Positions 25,677-34,144 of a DNA stretch of 64,000 bases are shown here, one piece after another; the stretch's first letter is position 1; the number at the start of each line of letters is the position of its first letter. The DNA comes from Comamonadaceae bacterium. GTDB lineage: Bacteria; Pseudomonadota; Gammaproteobacteria; Burkholderiales; Burkholderiaceae_C. The DNA lies in NCBI GenBank assembly GCA_027488215.1, contig JAIYCB010000011.1, positions 103,215 through 167,214 on the forward strand, in the 5' to 3' direction. A model generated the notes under the pieces. It ran no database searches, was not told where the DNA came from, and saw nothing but the letters and a program-made list of their open reading frames with translations. Both the position numbers and the translations under genes were made by a program.

Positions 25677-26396
25677 ATGCATTCAGAAGTCATCAAGGTA
25701 TTCATTGGCTACGACGAAGTGGAAAGCGTAGCTTGGCACACAATGGCGGCATCCATTTACCGCCACAGCAGCCGACCTGTGGCCATCGTGCCCATCAATC
25801 TGGCCAACCTAAAGGGCATATACACACGCCCTCGTGACCCTCGGCAGTCCAACGAATTCTCTTTTTCACGTTTTCTGGTTCCGTATTTGTGCAATTACGA
25901 GGGCATAGGCGTCTTTTTCGACTGCGATATGCTGCTTCGTACAGACATTGCAGAAATGTTAAAAGTTCTGGATGAGCAACCCAATAAGGCCGCCTACGTC
26001 GTCAAACACAACTATGAACCGCGAGAAGGTTTGAAGTACCTGAATGCCGTTCAGTACAAATACCCCCGCAAAAACTGGTCATCAGTGGTGCTGTGGAATT
26101 GTGCTCATCCAGCCAACCAAATGGTCTCACCGGCATTCGTCAATACTACTGAGCCTTTGAACTTGCACCGGTTCACATGGCTGAAAGACGAAGATATTGG
26201 TGAACTGGACATCCGTTGGAACTGGCTGGTGGGCGAATACGATGATCCTCCCTCCGATATTAATAACGTGCACTGGACGTTAGGAGGACCATACTTCAAC
26301 GAGTATCAACATACAGACTTTGCACAAGAGTGGTTTGAAGCTCGCGACAAAATGCAATATTGCCTGCAGCGGCAGCCTTTGAAGGCCAGTGCTTAA
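25677..26396 (+). CDS. Glycosyltransferase (GT8-like), probable flagellin glycosylation
   Basis: A 239-residue cytoplasmic protein with a nucleotide-sugar transferase pattern: IKVFIGYDEVESVAWHTMAASIYRHSS at the start, a DCDMLL metal-binding DxD motif near residue 80, and HWTLGGPYFNEY later. GAGGA lies before the ATG at 25677. Its place between flagellin genes and a Maf gene, behind a sigma54-type promoter, argues for modification of flagellin. An alternative is a surface polysaccharide role. The sugar donor is unknown. Confidence 0.7.
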   Translation: MHSEVIKVFIGYDEVESVAWHTMAASIYRHSSRPVAIVPINLANLKGIYTRPRDPRQSNEFSFSRFLVPYLCNYEGIGVFFDCDMLLRTDIAEMLKVLDEQPNKAAYVVKHNYEPREGLKYLNAVQYKYPRKNWSSVVLWNCAHPANQMVSPAFVNTTEPLNLHRFTWLKDEDIGELDIRWNWLVGEYDDPPSDINNVHWTLGGPYFNEYQHTDFAQEWFEARDKMQYCLQRQPLKASA

Positions 26397-26471
26397 GTTC
26401 TTGATTACGGCATATAAGATCACTCTGTATAAACTGCACTAAACATCAACAAAACTGTTAGGAGCCATTGC

Positions 26472-27092
26472 GTGCAAACTGTAAATGAAGCCGAAACCTT
26501 AATCACAAGAGAACCGGAGCAGGCCCTTATCCGGATGAACCTAGGATGTGGCGATAAGATTATGAATGGTTTTATAAACGTAGATGTTGTACAGGCACGT
26601 GCCGGTAAACGCCCAGACGTAATCTGTGACTTGCATGACTTATCAGCGTTCCATGATGACTTTGCAGATGAAATATTAGCCGTTCACGTAATCGAGCATT
26701 TCTGGAGATGGGAGGTGGTCAACATCCTTAAGGAGTGGACCCGGGTTCTAAAGCCAGGTGGAAAGATGATTCTTGAATGCCCTAACCTGATCAGCGCTGC
26801 CCAGGAATTTTTGAAGGATCCTGATGCAGCTGCACTCGGAGGGAGCGAAGGCCAACGCAGCATGTGGGTTTTTTATGGTGATCCAGGGTGGAAAGACCCT
26901 TTGATGATCCATCGATGGGGATATACCCCACGTTCGTTAGCGACTGTGATGCACCAAGCCGGGCTCGTCAACTTGACACAAGAACCTGCTCAATTCAAGC
27001 TACGCGAACCGCGCGATATGCGTATCACCGGACATAAACCAGTTCAGCAAGAAAAAATTAATAAAAACAAGGCTTATGTCGGCGCCGAATAA
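26472..27092 (+). CDS. SAM-dependent methyltransferase
   Basis: A 206-residue class I methyltransferase. The SAM-binding motif I is MNLGCGDKIMNGFINVDV, with later IEHFWRWEVVNILKEWTRVLKPGGKMILECPN and the product-side HRWGYTPRSLATVM. The start is GTG, eight bases after AGGAG. The sequence is more AT-rich than the flg genes, suggesting acquisition with the glycosylation island. Likely role: O- or N-methylation of a flagellin sugar, inferred from its neighbours on both sides. Confidence 0.75.
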   Translation: MQTVNEAETLITREPEQALIRMNLGCGDKIMNGFINVDVVQARAGKRPDVICDLHDLSAFHDDFADEILAVHVIEHFWRWEVVNILKEWTRVLKPGGKMILECPNLISAAQEFLKDPDAAALGGSEGQRSMWVFYGDPGWKDPLMIHRWGYTPRSLATVMHQAGLVNLTQEPAQFKLREPRDMRITGHKPVQQEKINKNKAYVGAE

Positions 27093-27094
27093 AA

Positions 27095-28084
27095 ATGAAC
27101 CAAATTTCAGTCGAATGGCTTTTGCCATACACCCGCACAAACTCCCAAGATATCAAGAAAAGTAATTTGGCATCCATCCGACTTAGGGCAGCAGTATGTA
27201 TCGAGGCGTTCAAAAAAAATCATAGCAAAGCAGACTTTGGTGATGCACAACATACGTCCACTGCATCTACACTGATCATAGGCAAAGTAGATTTCATATC
27301 AGACCCGACACGGCCTGAGCGCTGGCTAAACCACATCTACTTAGCACGCAAACGTGGTGCACGGATTGTGGTTGACTATACCGATCACCATCTCGAGACC
27401 GAAACTGCTGCAGACCATTTCTACAGGGCAGCCCTCGAAAACGCAGATTTGACAATCTGCTCATCAACACATTTATCCAAAAAAATTTCTCCTTTTTACA
27501 AAGGGAAAATAAAAGTTATTGAAGATCCGATTGAGGTACCGATTCTGCCACCAGTTACTCGCGACCAGCAAAAAAAAACTGCTCTTTGGGTTGGTCACTC
27601 ATCGAATCTACGTTATTTGATCGATTTTTTGTGTAATGACTTTTCGTTAACAGAGCCGATGCGCCTCATCGCAATGACGAATGCATATCCATTGGCAGAA
27701 AAAAATGCTCAAATGTTATCAAAACCTCATCTTGAAAATCTGGAAATCTGCGTCGTACCCTGGAGCCTCCCAGACATGATCACTGTCGCATCCCTATCGA
27801 ACGTGTGTTGGATCCCTGCGGGTATTAACTCCAAACGAAAATCAGGCGCCAGTTCAAACCGATTACTGACAGCGCTCGCGCTGGGCTTGCCCGTTGCCGC
27901 AGACGAACTAGAGTCCTATCTCCCGTTTCGCAAGTATTTTGCATCGCTGCATACCACCGAATTTCCAAATATGATGAACAAACCTGAGCAGTTTTTTGAT
28001 CAAGTCATCGAGGCACAAATCCATATCGGTCAGCATTACACCCAAGAAGCCATCGGTCGCCAATGGCTTAGCATTCTCAATTAA
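27095..28084 (+). CDS. Glycosyltransferase-like protein (GT-B fold)
   Basis: A 329-residue protein starting three bases after the methyltransferase stop. Segments such as ARKRGARIVVDYTDHHLETETAADHFYRAALENADLTICSS, ALWVGHSSNLRYLIDFL and SSNRLLTALALGLPVAADELESYLPF match the donor half of GT-B glycosyltransferases. No strong ribosome site is visible, so translational coupling is likely. It is AT-rich like the preceding gene. Its stop overlaps that of the convergent maf gene. Acceptor probably flagellin, by context. Confidence 0.65.
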   Translation: MNQISVEWLLPYTRTNSQDIKKSNLASIRLRAAVCIEAFKKNHSKADFGDAQHTSTASTLIIGKVDFISDPTRPERWLNHIYLARKRGARIVVDYTDHHLETETAADHFYRAALENADLTICSSTHLSKKISPFYKGKIKVIEDPIEVPILPPVTRDQQKKTALWVGHSSNLRYLIDFLCNDFSLTEPMRLIAMTNAYPLAEKNAQMLSKPHLENLEICVVPWSLPDMITVASLSNVCWIPAGINSKRKSGASSNRLLTALALGLPVAADELESYLPFRKYFASLHTTEFPNMMNKPEQFFDQVIEAQIHIGQHYTQEAIGRQWLSILN

Positions 28085-29970
28085 GTTGACAATTCATTCT
28101 TAGTCCCGTCCGCCAACCACCGATTGAACCCATACTTATTCAAAAGTTGGTGATCCATCCGCTCCCCCAGCACCATGTCGTCGCACAGCTGTATCAAACG
28201 CCCCAGCAAATCTATGCCCTGTTGCGCACCGTGCAAAGCCGATTTGTAGACTGATTTGTATCCGCCATACACACCTTTGATATTGGAACTGATATCGTCA
28301 TCAAGCAAGACTTTTTGTTCAGTTGCAACTACAGCTGACTGACCCATCATTTCGACAACGGTCTTGACTTGCCAGCTGCCATCAACAAGCAAACGGTTGA
28401 TCTGTTCAATCTGGCGAATCACTGTTTTCTTGGGTGCTTTCTTGATGCCAGCGATCAGTTTGACGCCCTTGTTCAGTTCACTTTCCAGTTGTTCGATCTC
28501 ATTCTTCAAACTGCTTAAGCGAGTGGACATTTGAGTCAAGAAGGCCAAATCAGGCTCCCACGGACGTGCCGGGTCTGGTTGCGTCTCACCCAAGTGGCTG
28601 GCCTGGATTTCTTGGCAAACGCTTTCGAAGGGCACATGCGCAGCGCCCTCGATGCGCGCACCTCCCTCGGTGGCGTTGACGATCAAACGATCTGGCATTT
28701 CGGCAATGCGCTGTTCAAACCAGGTTTTGTAATACAACAACTGCCGCTCCGTCCGCACGGGTTTGCCGTCATAACCTTCGATTTCAAACCCCTTGGCGTG
28801 TCGGGCTTCAAGTTGCTCGCGACTGTACTGGCTGACATAGCCGTCCGCATGGTCCTTGCCGTCGGTCCAAGCCAAATCCTGACCAATCAATATGATCGGA
28901 TTGGCACCCATGTGTTGAGCCAGACTAAAAGCTGTGGTTGTCACCGAACCCCCTGTCAACAAATATGAAGGCGCCGAGCCCAGGTCCGTCAGAAGCCTAA
29001 AAACGTCTTTGTGGCAACTTGTCACCAGGTATTTATGGTTGCTGGACCATGCCACGTCGGGGCAGCAGCCGATCTCAATGACAAAAGTCGTGGCAGGATC
29101 GAGCTCGTTGTGCTTCCAATATGGGCGCTTTTTCGGGTCAATCGACACCACAAATTGTGGCACCACGCCGTGCTTTTTGAGGATCGGTACGGCTGGGTCG
29201 GCCGCAATGATGACAAAAAGGTCTTTGTATCTTTCAAGCAGCGGTAACTGCTTGTTCAATGAAGGGCCAGTGGCCACGATCAAGACAGGTTTATTTTTGT
29301 ACAAGTCCTTGTATTCCGCCAGCGAATTCAAAGGATTGGCAAATACTGAGTTCACAAGCGCATTGGCCAGAAACAGATGAGAAGAACTGACACGGGTCAT
29401 GCGACCAACCGCTTTTTGATTCAGATGGTTGGTCAACTCGCGATAAACAAACCGCAAGTGTTCAACGGCTTGCGGCTCCAAACTGGGGCCCAGCACCGGC
29501 TTCCAGCTGACAAAATTTTCAGTGTCAATCAATTGACTGACCAATTGAGCCTGGACCTTGGGTGTGTCCATGGTCACGGTATAGAGCCGCTCATCTGCAA
29601 GGACTGCTTCTACAGCTCGGGTGTTGTGTAATGCCTGAAAGTCGGGTTGATCGTGGCAAAGCAGATTGATGACCCTTGAGCAAGAACTCGCCGCGTTGAG
29701 GATTTTTTGCAAGTGGTCCATGCGCAAGCAGTTGTTCACCAGCCAAATGGTGCGCTTTTTGGTTTTATCGACCTGCTTCAGCAAATGCGCCAACGCGACG
29801 TCTTCTTCTGTCCCTTGCCCTAGGTCGGGGGGCGGATGAAATGCCGCAGACTCCATCAACAAAGGTCTGAGCGACTCACCTTCAAGAATATGACCACCGC
29901 CACTCACCTGAAAGCCAGTGGGCATAAAAGCTGCTCCAACTGCCTGGGTTTGCGCCTGATTGATCTGCAT
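28081..29970 (-). CDS. maf: Motility accessory factor Maf (DUF115 glycosyltransferase)
   Basis: A 629-residue protein of the Maf/DUF115 family, which transfers nonulosonic acids (pseudaminic or legionaminic type) to flagellin Ser/Thr. The family core spans about residues 215-400: YKNKPVLIVATGPSLNKQLPLLERY, IIAADPAVPILKKHGVVPQFVVSIDPK, LLTGGSVTTTAFSLAQHMGANPIILIGQDLAWTDGKDHADGY. The C-terminal third is helical. It lies convergent to the glycosyltransferase operon and has its own sigma54-type promoter. No sialic-acid-type synthesis genes occur in the window, so the donor is made elsewhere. Confidence 0.88.
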   Translation of the reverse strand: MQINQAQTQAVGAAFMPTGFQVSGGGHILEGESLRPLLMESAAFHPPPDLGQGTEEDVALAHLLKQVDKTKKRTIWLVNNCLRMDHLQKILNAASSCSRVINLLCHDQPDFQALHNTRAVEAVLADERLYTVTMDTPKVQAQLVSQLIDTENFVSWKPVLGPSLEPQAVEHLRFVYRELTNHLNQKAVGRMTRVSSSHLFLANALVNSVFANPLNSLAEYKDLYKNKPVLIVATGPSLNKQLPLLERYKDLFVIIAADPAVPILKKHGVVPQFVVSIDPKKRPYWKHNELDPATTFVIEIGCCPDVAWSSNHKYLVTSCHKDVFRLLTDLGSAPSYLLTGGSVTTTAFSLAQHMGANPIILIGQDLAWTDGKDHADGYVSQYSREQLEARHAKGFEIEGYDGKPVRTERQLLYYKTWFEQRIAEMPDRLIVNATEGGARIEGAAHVPFESVCQEIQASHLGETQPDPARPWEPDLAFLTQMSTRLSSLKNEIEQLESELNKGVKLIAGIKKAPKKTVIRQIEQINRLLVDGSWQVKTVVEMMGQSAVVATEQKVLLDDDISSNIKGVYGGYKSVYKSALHGAQQGIDLLGRLIQLCDDMVLGERMDHQLLNKYGFNRWLADGTKNELST

Positions 29971-29999
29971 GTAAGGACTCCTGTGTTGTGCCGCCGCAA

Positions 30000-30015
30000 A
30001 GGCAAAGCTTCGCCG
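30000..30015. promoter_or_regulatory. Candidate activator site downstream of the maf promoter
   Basis: AGGCAAAGCTTCGCCG on the plus strand, 12 of 16 positions shared with the site at 30156-30171. It lies between the maf sigma54 promoter and the maf start, i.e. in the predicted leader. Proposed binding site for the flagellar enhancer-binding protein. Confidence 0.4.
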
Positions 30016-30030
30016 TTTTCAACCCTTGCA

Positions 30031-30046
30031 AGCAAGATCAGTACCA
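30031..30046 (-). promoter_or_regulatory. Sigma54 promoter candidate of maf
   Basis: Minus strand TGGTAC-N5-TTGCT with GG-N10-GC spacing, one base off the TGGCAC box. It ends about 60 bases before maf and is divergent from a second sigma54 promoter 70 bases away, so both could share DNA-bound activator. Confidence 0.6.
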
Positions 30047-30116
30047 GATATTCGACCGAATTTTGTTGTCAACACGGTCAATTCACGGCCACCACAAGCG
30101 AAAACAAGAAATTTTC

Positions 30117-30132
30117 TGGCACGCACTTTGCT
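30117..30132 (+). promoter_or_regulatory. Sigma54 promoter of the helical-repeat/flagellin operon
   Basis: TGGCAC-N5-TTGCT, perfect -24 box and spacing, about 100 bases before the first small helical-repeat gene. Confidence 0.85.
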
Positions 30133-30155
30133 TAAAGCCTTGGCCTACCGTTGTG

Positions 30156-30171
30156 CGGCAAATTTCCGCCG
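30156..30171. promoter_or_regulatory. Candidate activator site downstream of the operon promoter
   Basis: CGGCAAATTTCCGCCG, the best form of the CGGC-N8-GCCG element. It begins 26 bases after the -12 G of the sigma54 promoter, i.e. downstream of the expected transcription start. A third CGGCAAA follows at once. Confidence 0.5.
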
Positions 30172-30232
30172 CATCGGCAAAGGTCCCGGTTGAATCGGGG
30201 GTTTCAAGAAATCAGTCCATAAAGGAATCCGA

Positions 30233-30688
30233 ATGGCAAACACGGCGCATCACCTTGACAAGCACCAGTCTGCTCCAGCTGTGCTTACCACCGAGCGACC
30301 CTTGGATCCTGAAGCCATCCGAGAAACGGTGTCAGCTTTAATAGCGCAAGGCGAACTGGCATTGGCGAGCGAGATGACAGACCTGGCCACAGTCATACAT
30401 CCCAATAATGAGTCTATTCTGGCCCTGAGTGCCTTGGTCGCAGAGGTTGCACAAGACTGGTTCAAGGCTCATGCACTGCTGACGCGTCTGCGTCATTTGC
30501 AAGGTGCATCCATCACTTCAGAAACCTATCGCCACGAAATACGGGTTTTGCGTTGCATGGGATCGAACACCCAAGCCATCGGTCTGGCGCAAATTGCGTT
30601 ACAAAAATTTCCGACCGATAACGTCTTGCAGCAAGAACACGAAAAATTGTTATCCCTCTTCAATACAGAGCTCGGCGCTGTTGGCTAA
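30233..30688 (+). CDS. Small helical-repeat (TPR-like) protein 1 next to flagellin
   Basis: A 151-residue predicted all-helical protein. It shares with the next gene the pattern R-E-x-V-S-x-x-x-AQG and the block S-x-L-x-AEV-x-QDW-x-x-A, in a TPR-like helix pairing (PNNESILALSALVAEVAQDWFKAHALL, GSNTQAIGLAQIALQKFPTDN). AAAGGAA is upstream, and a strong sigma54 promoter drives it. Function unknown. Position before flagellin genes and lack of fliS in the window make an export chaperone or filament-assembly helper plausible, which is inference. Confidence 0.6.
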   Translation: MANTAHHLDKHQSAPAVLTTERPLDPEAIRETVSALIAQGELALASEMTDLATVIHPNNESILALSALVAEVAQDWFKAHALLTRLRHLQGASITSETYRHEIRVLRCMGSNTQAIGLAQIALQKFPTDNVLQQEHEKLLSLFNTELGAVG

Positions 30689-30728
30689 AGCAGCTCGTCA
30701 AGCATTTCAATTTATTCCGGAGAAATAC

Positions 30729-31205
30729 ATGTCCCTCGCACTGAAACCACACGCGCCTGAAATGGCCTCCCCTTTGTCAGCCCCACTTGAGTTGACGGTT
30801 GGTGAAATTCACCGTTTGTCGCCCGCACAAGTTCGTGAAGCGGTATCAACCATGGTCGCACAAGGCAGAATGCCTTTGGCCACCGCCATATGTGAAGCAG
30901 CATTGGCTTTGAACCCCAACAGCGAGGATTTGCTCGTCATCAGCTGTTTACTCGCCGAGGTTTTACAAGACTGGGCGCGAGCAGAAGAATTGCTGATTCA
31001 ACTGGTCGAAGTTCAAAGCCCCAACACCACAGCGCAAACTTGGCTGCATCTTGCCCGGGTTGCGCGCTGCCAGAACAAGCTGGACGAAGCTTGGATCGTT
31101 CTGGATTTTGCAGCCACTAGGTTTCCTGAAGATCAAATGATTCAGGAAGAACTGGCGTCAGTGAATGCCCTGATTGAGCCATCGATTGAAACTCAAATGA
31201 CTTGA
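30729..31205 (+). CDS. Small helical-repeat (TPR-like) protein 2, paralog of the preceding gene
   Basis: A 158-residue paralog of the upstream gene: VREAVSTMVAQGRMPLATAICEAALALNPNSEDLLVISCLLAEVLQDWARAEELLIQL. The last third resembles a TPR unit (TTAQTWLHLARVARCQNKLDEAWIVLDFAATRFPED). The ATG at 30729 follows GGAGAAATAC; a longer in-frame reading from 30504 overlaps the first gene and is not credible. The amber-interrupted flagellin starts about 50 bases downstream, probably on the same transcript. Confidence 0.6.
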   Translation: MSLALKPHAPEMASPLSAPLELTVGEIHRLSPAQVREAVSTMVAQGRMPLATAICEAALALNPNSEDLLVISCLLAEVLQDWARAEELLIQLVEVQSPNTTAQTWLHLARVARCQNKLDEAWIVLDFAATRFPEDQMIQEELASVNALIEPSIETQMT

Positions 31206-31219
31206 GCCTGATATCAGGC
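31206..31219. repeat. Perfect 14-bp palindrome
   Basis: GCCTGATATCAGGC directly after the stop of the second helical-repeat gene and 35 bases before the interrupted flagellin. It has no loop and no T-run, so it reads better as a protein-binding site than as a terminator. Confidence 0.3.
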
Positions 31220-31254
31220 ATAGGCTGCTTTGATTGAATCAAAAAGCAACTCCT

Positions 31255-32655
31255 GTGACCACACTCAACACGAACATCACATCGTTGGTTGCTCAGACTG
31301 CTCAGCACAGCGCCAACAGATTAAATTCACAATCAATGATGCGCTTGTCTACAGGCGCAAGGATCAATTCAGCCCAAGACGATGCGGCAGGTCTGGCTAT
31401 TGACGCTCGAATGGCGACGACTATCAACGTATCTGGTCGTTTGATTCAGGACATTTCTAATGGCGTCAACTTGGCACAGGTGGCCGCCGGTGGGCTACAA
31501 AGTATCTCTGGTCTTTAGCAGCGCATGCGTGAACTGGCAGTTCAGGCCGCAACCGATACTTTGGCTGGATTGGATCGTGCAGCACTGGACAAAGAGTATC
31601 AGGCACTCAACAACGAGATTGACCGTATCTCCGTTCACTCCAAGGTGTTTGAACGTTCACCGCTGGCACCACCCAAACCCACGCCTGGAATTGCTCCTGC
31701 TCCCATCGGGAACACATCCCCGATTGATTCAGTACTGACATCATCCAACAAGACCTTTAACTCGGGATTGGCTTCACTTGGCTACATACCGAAGGGATTC
31801 AGTAACGTGACCATCAATCTGGATTCATTTGGAGCAGATGACGATATCCAGATTTTCACAACCGATGGTAAACACCTTCTGGGAACCTCAATTCTCAACA
31901 GCCCTGATCCCGTTTGGTCGGCCAAAGGCATCACATCTGCTGCCAGCGCTAACGGTCAAATCATGAATGCCAACAATGCGTTTGTTGCCGGTGCCAGCTA
32001 CGACGGCAGTTTTTTGCCGCCTGCCAATGGCTACGACACTACGGCGTTGCCCATAGTCAACAACTACAACGGCATGACGCTCGGCTACAGCGGTGATGGT
32101 CATTCAAGCGGTCGCAACCTTGAAAAAGTCACTATCGACACGGTGAAAGAAAACTTAGTGGTCATGGTCATTGGCAATGGGTCTTTTAGCGCCAATGGAA
32201 CTTGGACAGAGCCCCCTGTGGTGCCCCTGACGAATGACCCCTACAGTGAAGACACTGCAATTGTTCTGTCCTCACCGATTGGACAGGCGCCTCAAAGCCT
32301 GACCATGACTGCCACCCCTGCAGACACGGTCACCCTGAGTACGGCAAACAGCCATATTAAAACGATCAGCGAAGCAAACTCAGCTCTGACTAAACTCGAT
32401 GCTGCCCTGAACCTGGTCAATGAATACACAGTTATGTATGGAGCCTTGTTATCACGTTTTGCCAGTGCTGGGGACAATTTACAGGAGATGATGACCCAAT
32501 CATCTTCATCACGCTCTCGGATCGTGGACGCAGATTACGCCAGCGAGGCGGCACGCCTTTCAGCGCAACAAATATTGCAAGAAGCCACCAATGCGCTGGT
32601 CGCACAAGCTAACGAATTGCCCAGATCTGTCTTAAGCCTGCTTGAACAGAGATAA
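31255..32655 (+). pseudogene. Flagellin gene interrupted by an in-frame amber codon
   Basis: A flagellin of about 466 codons with TAG as codon 88 (31516-31518). Frame is kept on both sides: before it [23 protein letters not shown] and LAQVAAGGLQSISGL, after it [19 protein letters not shown] and a full C-terminus (SSSRSRIVDADYASEAARLSAQQILQ, ALVAQANELPRSVLSLLEQ). In the other flagellins the position aligns with Leu before QRMRELAVQ, so TTG to TAG, one base, explains it. The long middle part is unlike its neighbours and shares a module with FlgK (DGKHLLGT, residue 204). The start could be GTG 31255 or TTG 31234. The intact rest suggests recent loss, readthrough or sequencing error. Confidence 0.8.
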
Positions 32656-32667
32656 GGATTTAAAAGC

Positions 32668-32683
32668 TGGCACAAGGTTTGCT
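32668..32683 (+). promoter_or_regulatory. Sigma54 promoter of the distal flagellin
   Basis: TGGCAC-N5-TTGCT with exact spacing, about 80 bases before the sixth flagellin gene. The leader contains a GTCGA-N7-TCGAC repeat at 32717-32733 but not a clear CGGC-N8-GCCG element. Confidence 0.85.
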
Positions 32684-32761
32684 CAGTTGATTGCATGAAT
32701 CGAAGACCCAAAAAGGTCGACGGTTTTTCGACAGCGACCACTTTCGCCAGGAGCTCCACTC

Positions 32762-33709
32762 ATGACCGTTATCAATACCAATATCAAATCATTGGTCTCT
32801 CAAACAGCTTTGAATGCCAACAGCAAATCTGTTGCTGCTACCATGGAGCAATTGTCCACTGGCAAGCGGATCAACAGTGCTGCAGATGATGCAGCAGGTT
32901 TGGCAATTTCCTCTCGGATGACTGCGCAGGTCAAGGGTCTTGATCAGGCCATACGAAACGCCAATGACGGTATTTCTTTGTTACAGACCGCTGAAGGTGC
33001 ACTGATTGAAGTGACAAACATGCTGCAACGAATGCGCGAATTGGCTGTACAAGCTGCCAACGACACCTATACAAGTTCAGATCGCACTTCGCTCAACCTT
33101 GAATACAGTCAGCTGATCCAAGAGATCAATCGGGTGTCACAAAACGCTCAGTGGAACGGAATGACCATTCTGAACAATACGACCACTGGATCAGGCGCAA
33201 TCGGCACTGGTGGTATGGTGGCTGCACCTGCCACAGCAGGTTCGGAATTGAGGAACGTGAGATTTCAGGTTGGCGCTAACTCAAATCAAACCATCAGTGC
33301 TCAATTCAAGGATTTTTCAATACCCATGACGGCTGCTGGAGTCGCTGACACAGCAGCAGCAGATGTATCTACCAAAGTATTCAGTGGCGACGCTAGGTTA
33401 CACGATACAAGCATAACTTCAGCTGCAAATTCCAGCACTGCCATTGCACGTATCGACGTAGCGATGAACCGGATCAATGACGAGCGGGCAACGTTTGGCG
33501 CTGTGGTCAATCGCTTGAATTATGCGGGCGATAACCTGGCCAACGTATCTCTGAACACAACCGAGTCAAGAAGCCGAATACTCGATGCTGATTACGCAAA
33601 AGCAAGCAGTGATTTGGCGAAAACACAGATCATTCAGCAAGCCGCTACTGCTGTATTGGCTCAAGCCAACATGGATCAACAGTCTGTATTGAAGCTGCTA
33701 CAAGCTTGA
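32762..33709 (+). CDS. Flagellin 6, sigma54-controlled
   Basis: A 315-residue flagellin with complete conserved ends: [50 protein letters not shown], then [46 protein letters not shown]. Its middle part is longer than in the array flagellins and rich in Thr, Ser and Ala. It has AGGAG before the start and its own perfect -24/-12 promoter. The other intact flagellins sit behind a sigma28 promoter, so this one would be made earlier, like FlaA of Vibrio. Confidence 0.94.
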   Translation: MTVINTNIKSLVSQTALNANSKSVAATMEQLSTGKRINSAADDAAGLAISSRMTAQVKGLDQAIRNANDGISLLQTAEGALIEVTNMLQRMRELAVQAANDTYTSSDRTSLNLEYSQLIQEINRVSQNAQWNGMTILNNTTTGSGAIGTGGMVAAPATAGSELRNVRFQVGANSNQTISAQFKDFSIPMTAAGVADTAAADVSTKVFSGDARLHDTSITSAANSSTAIARIDVAMNRINDERATFGAVVNRLNYAGDNLANVSLNTTESRSRILDADYAKASSDLAKTQIIQQAATAVLAQANMDQQSVLKLLQA

Positions 33710-33768
33710 TAACAATTGCGAGCACGTGTTCTTGATCCCAAGTCAAATACCTAAAGCTTACTGAGTCA

Positions 33769-33996
33769 ATGTTCCAGGACAAAAGTCCTTTGATCACCTC
33801 GAAGAACAACTCTCCTCAGCGTGGTCCCAATTGCTGGCATTGCCGGCATTTCGCCGTCAGTCACAACCCCAGCACCCCTTACGCCTGCCGTGCCATGGGC
33901 TTTCAGTCCAGGTCCTTACCTGCGCTGGAGGTGTTGCGGGCCGATGGCCATTTTTGCCGTGCTTTTGATGCCAAGCCGTCCACATTGAACGGCTGA
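33769..33996 (+). CDS. Small four-cysteine protein
   Basis: A 75-residue protein with CWHCRHF, a later PYACRAMGF and GHFCRAF, i.e. a Cys-x2-Cys pair plus two single Cys that could bind a metal. No strong ribosome site precedes the ATG. The Cys/His layout and compact length argue for a real gene, perhaps a zinc-ribbon type. Function unknown. It lies between flagellin and the sigma54 activator. Confidence 0.5.
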   Translation: MFQDKSPLITSKNNSPQRGPNCWHCRHFAVSHNPSTPYACRAMGFQSRSLPALEVLRADGHFCRAFDAKPSTLNG

Positions 33997-34144
33997 TGTC
34001 CGGTCGTCCATCGCGCAAGAGGGGAGTTCATGGGCGCAGAGCTGTCAATCTTTCGTCAAGCCCTGTCTTGGACTTGATAACTCTATAAAAATAATAAAGT
34101 ATTCTTTATTTTTAATTAAAGCAAATTTAAAATAATAAATATGC

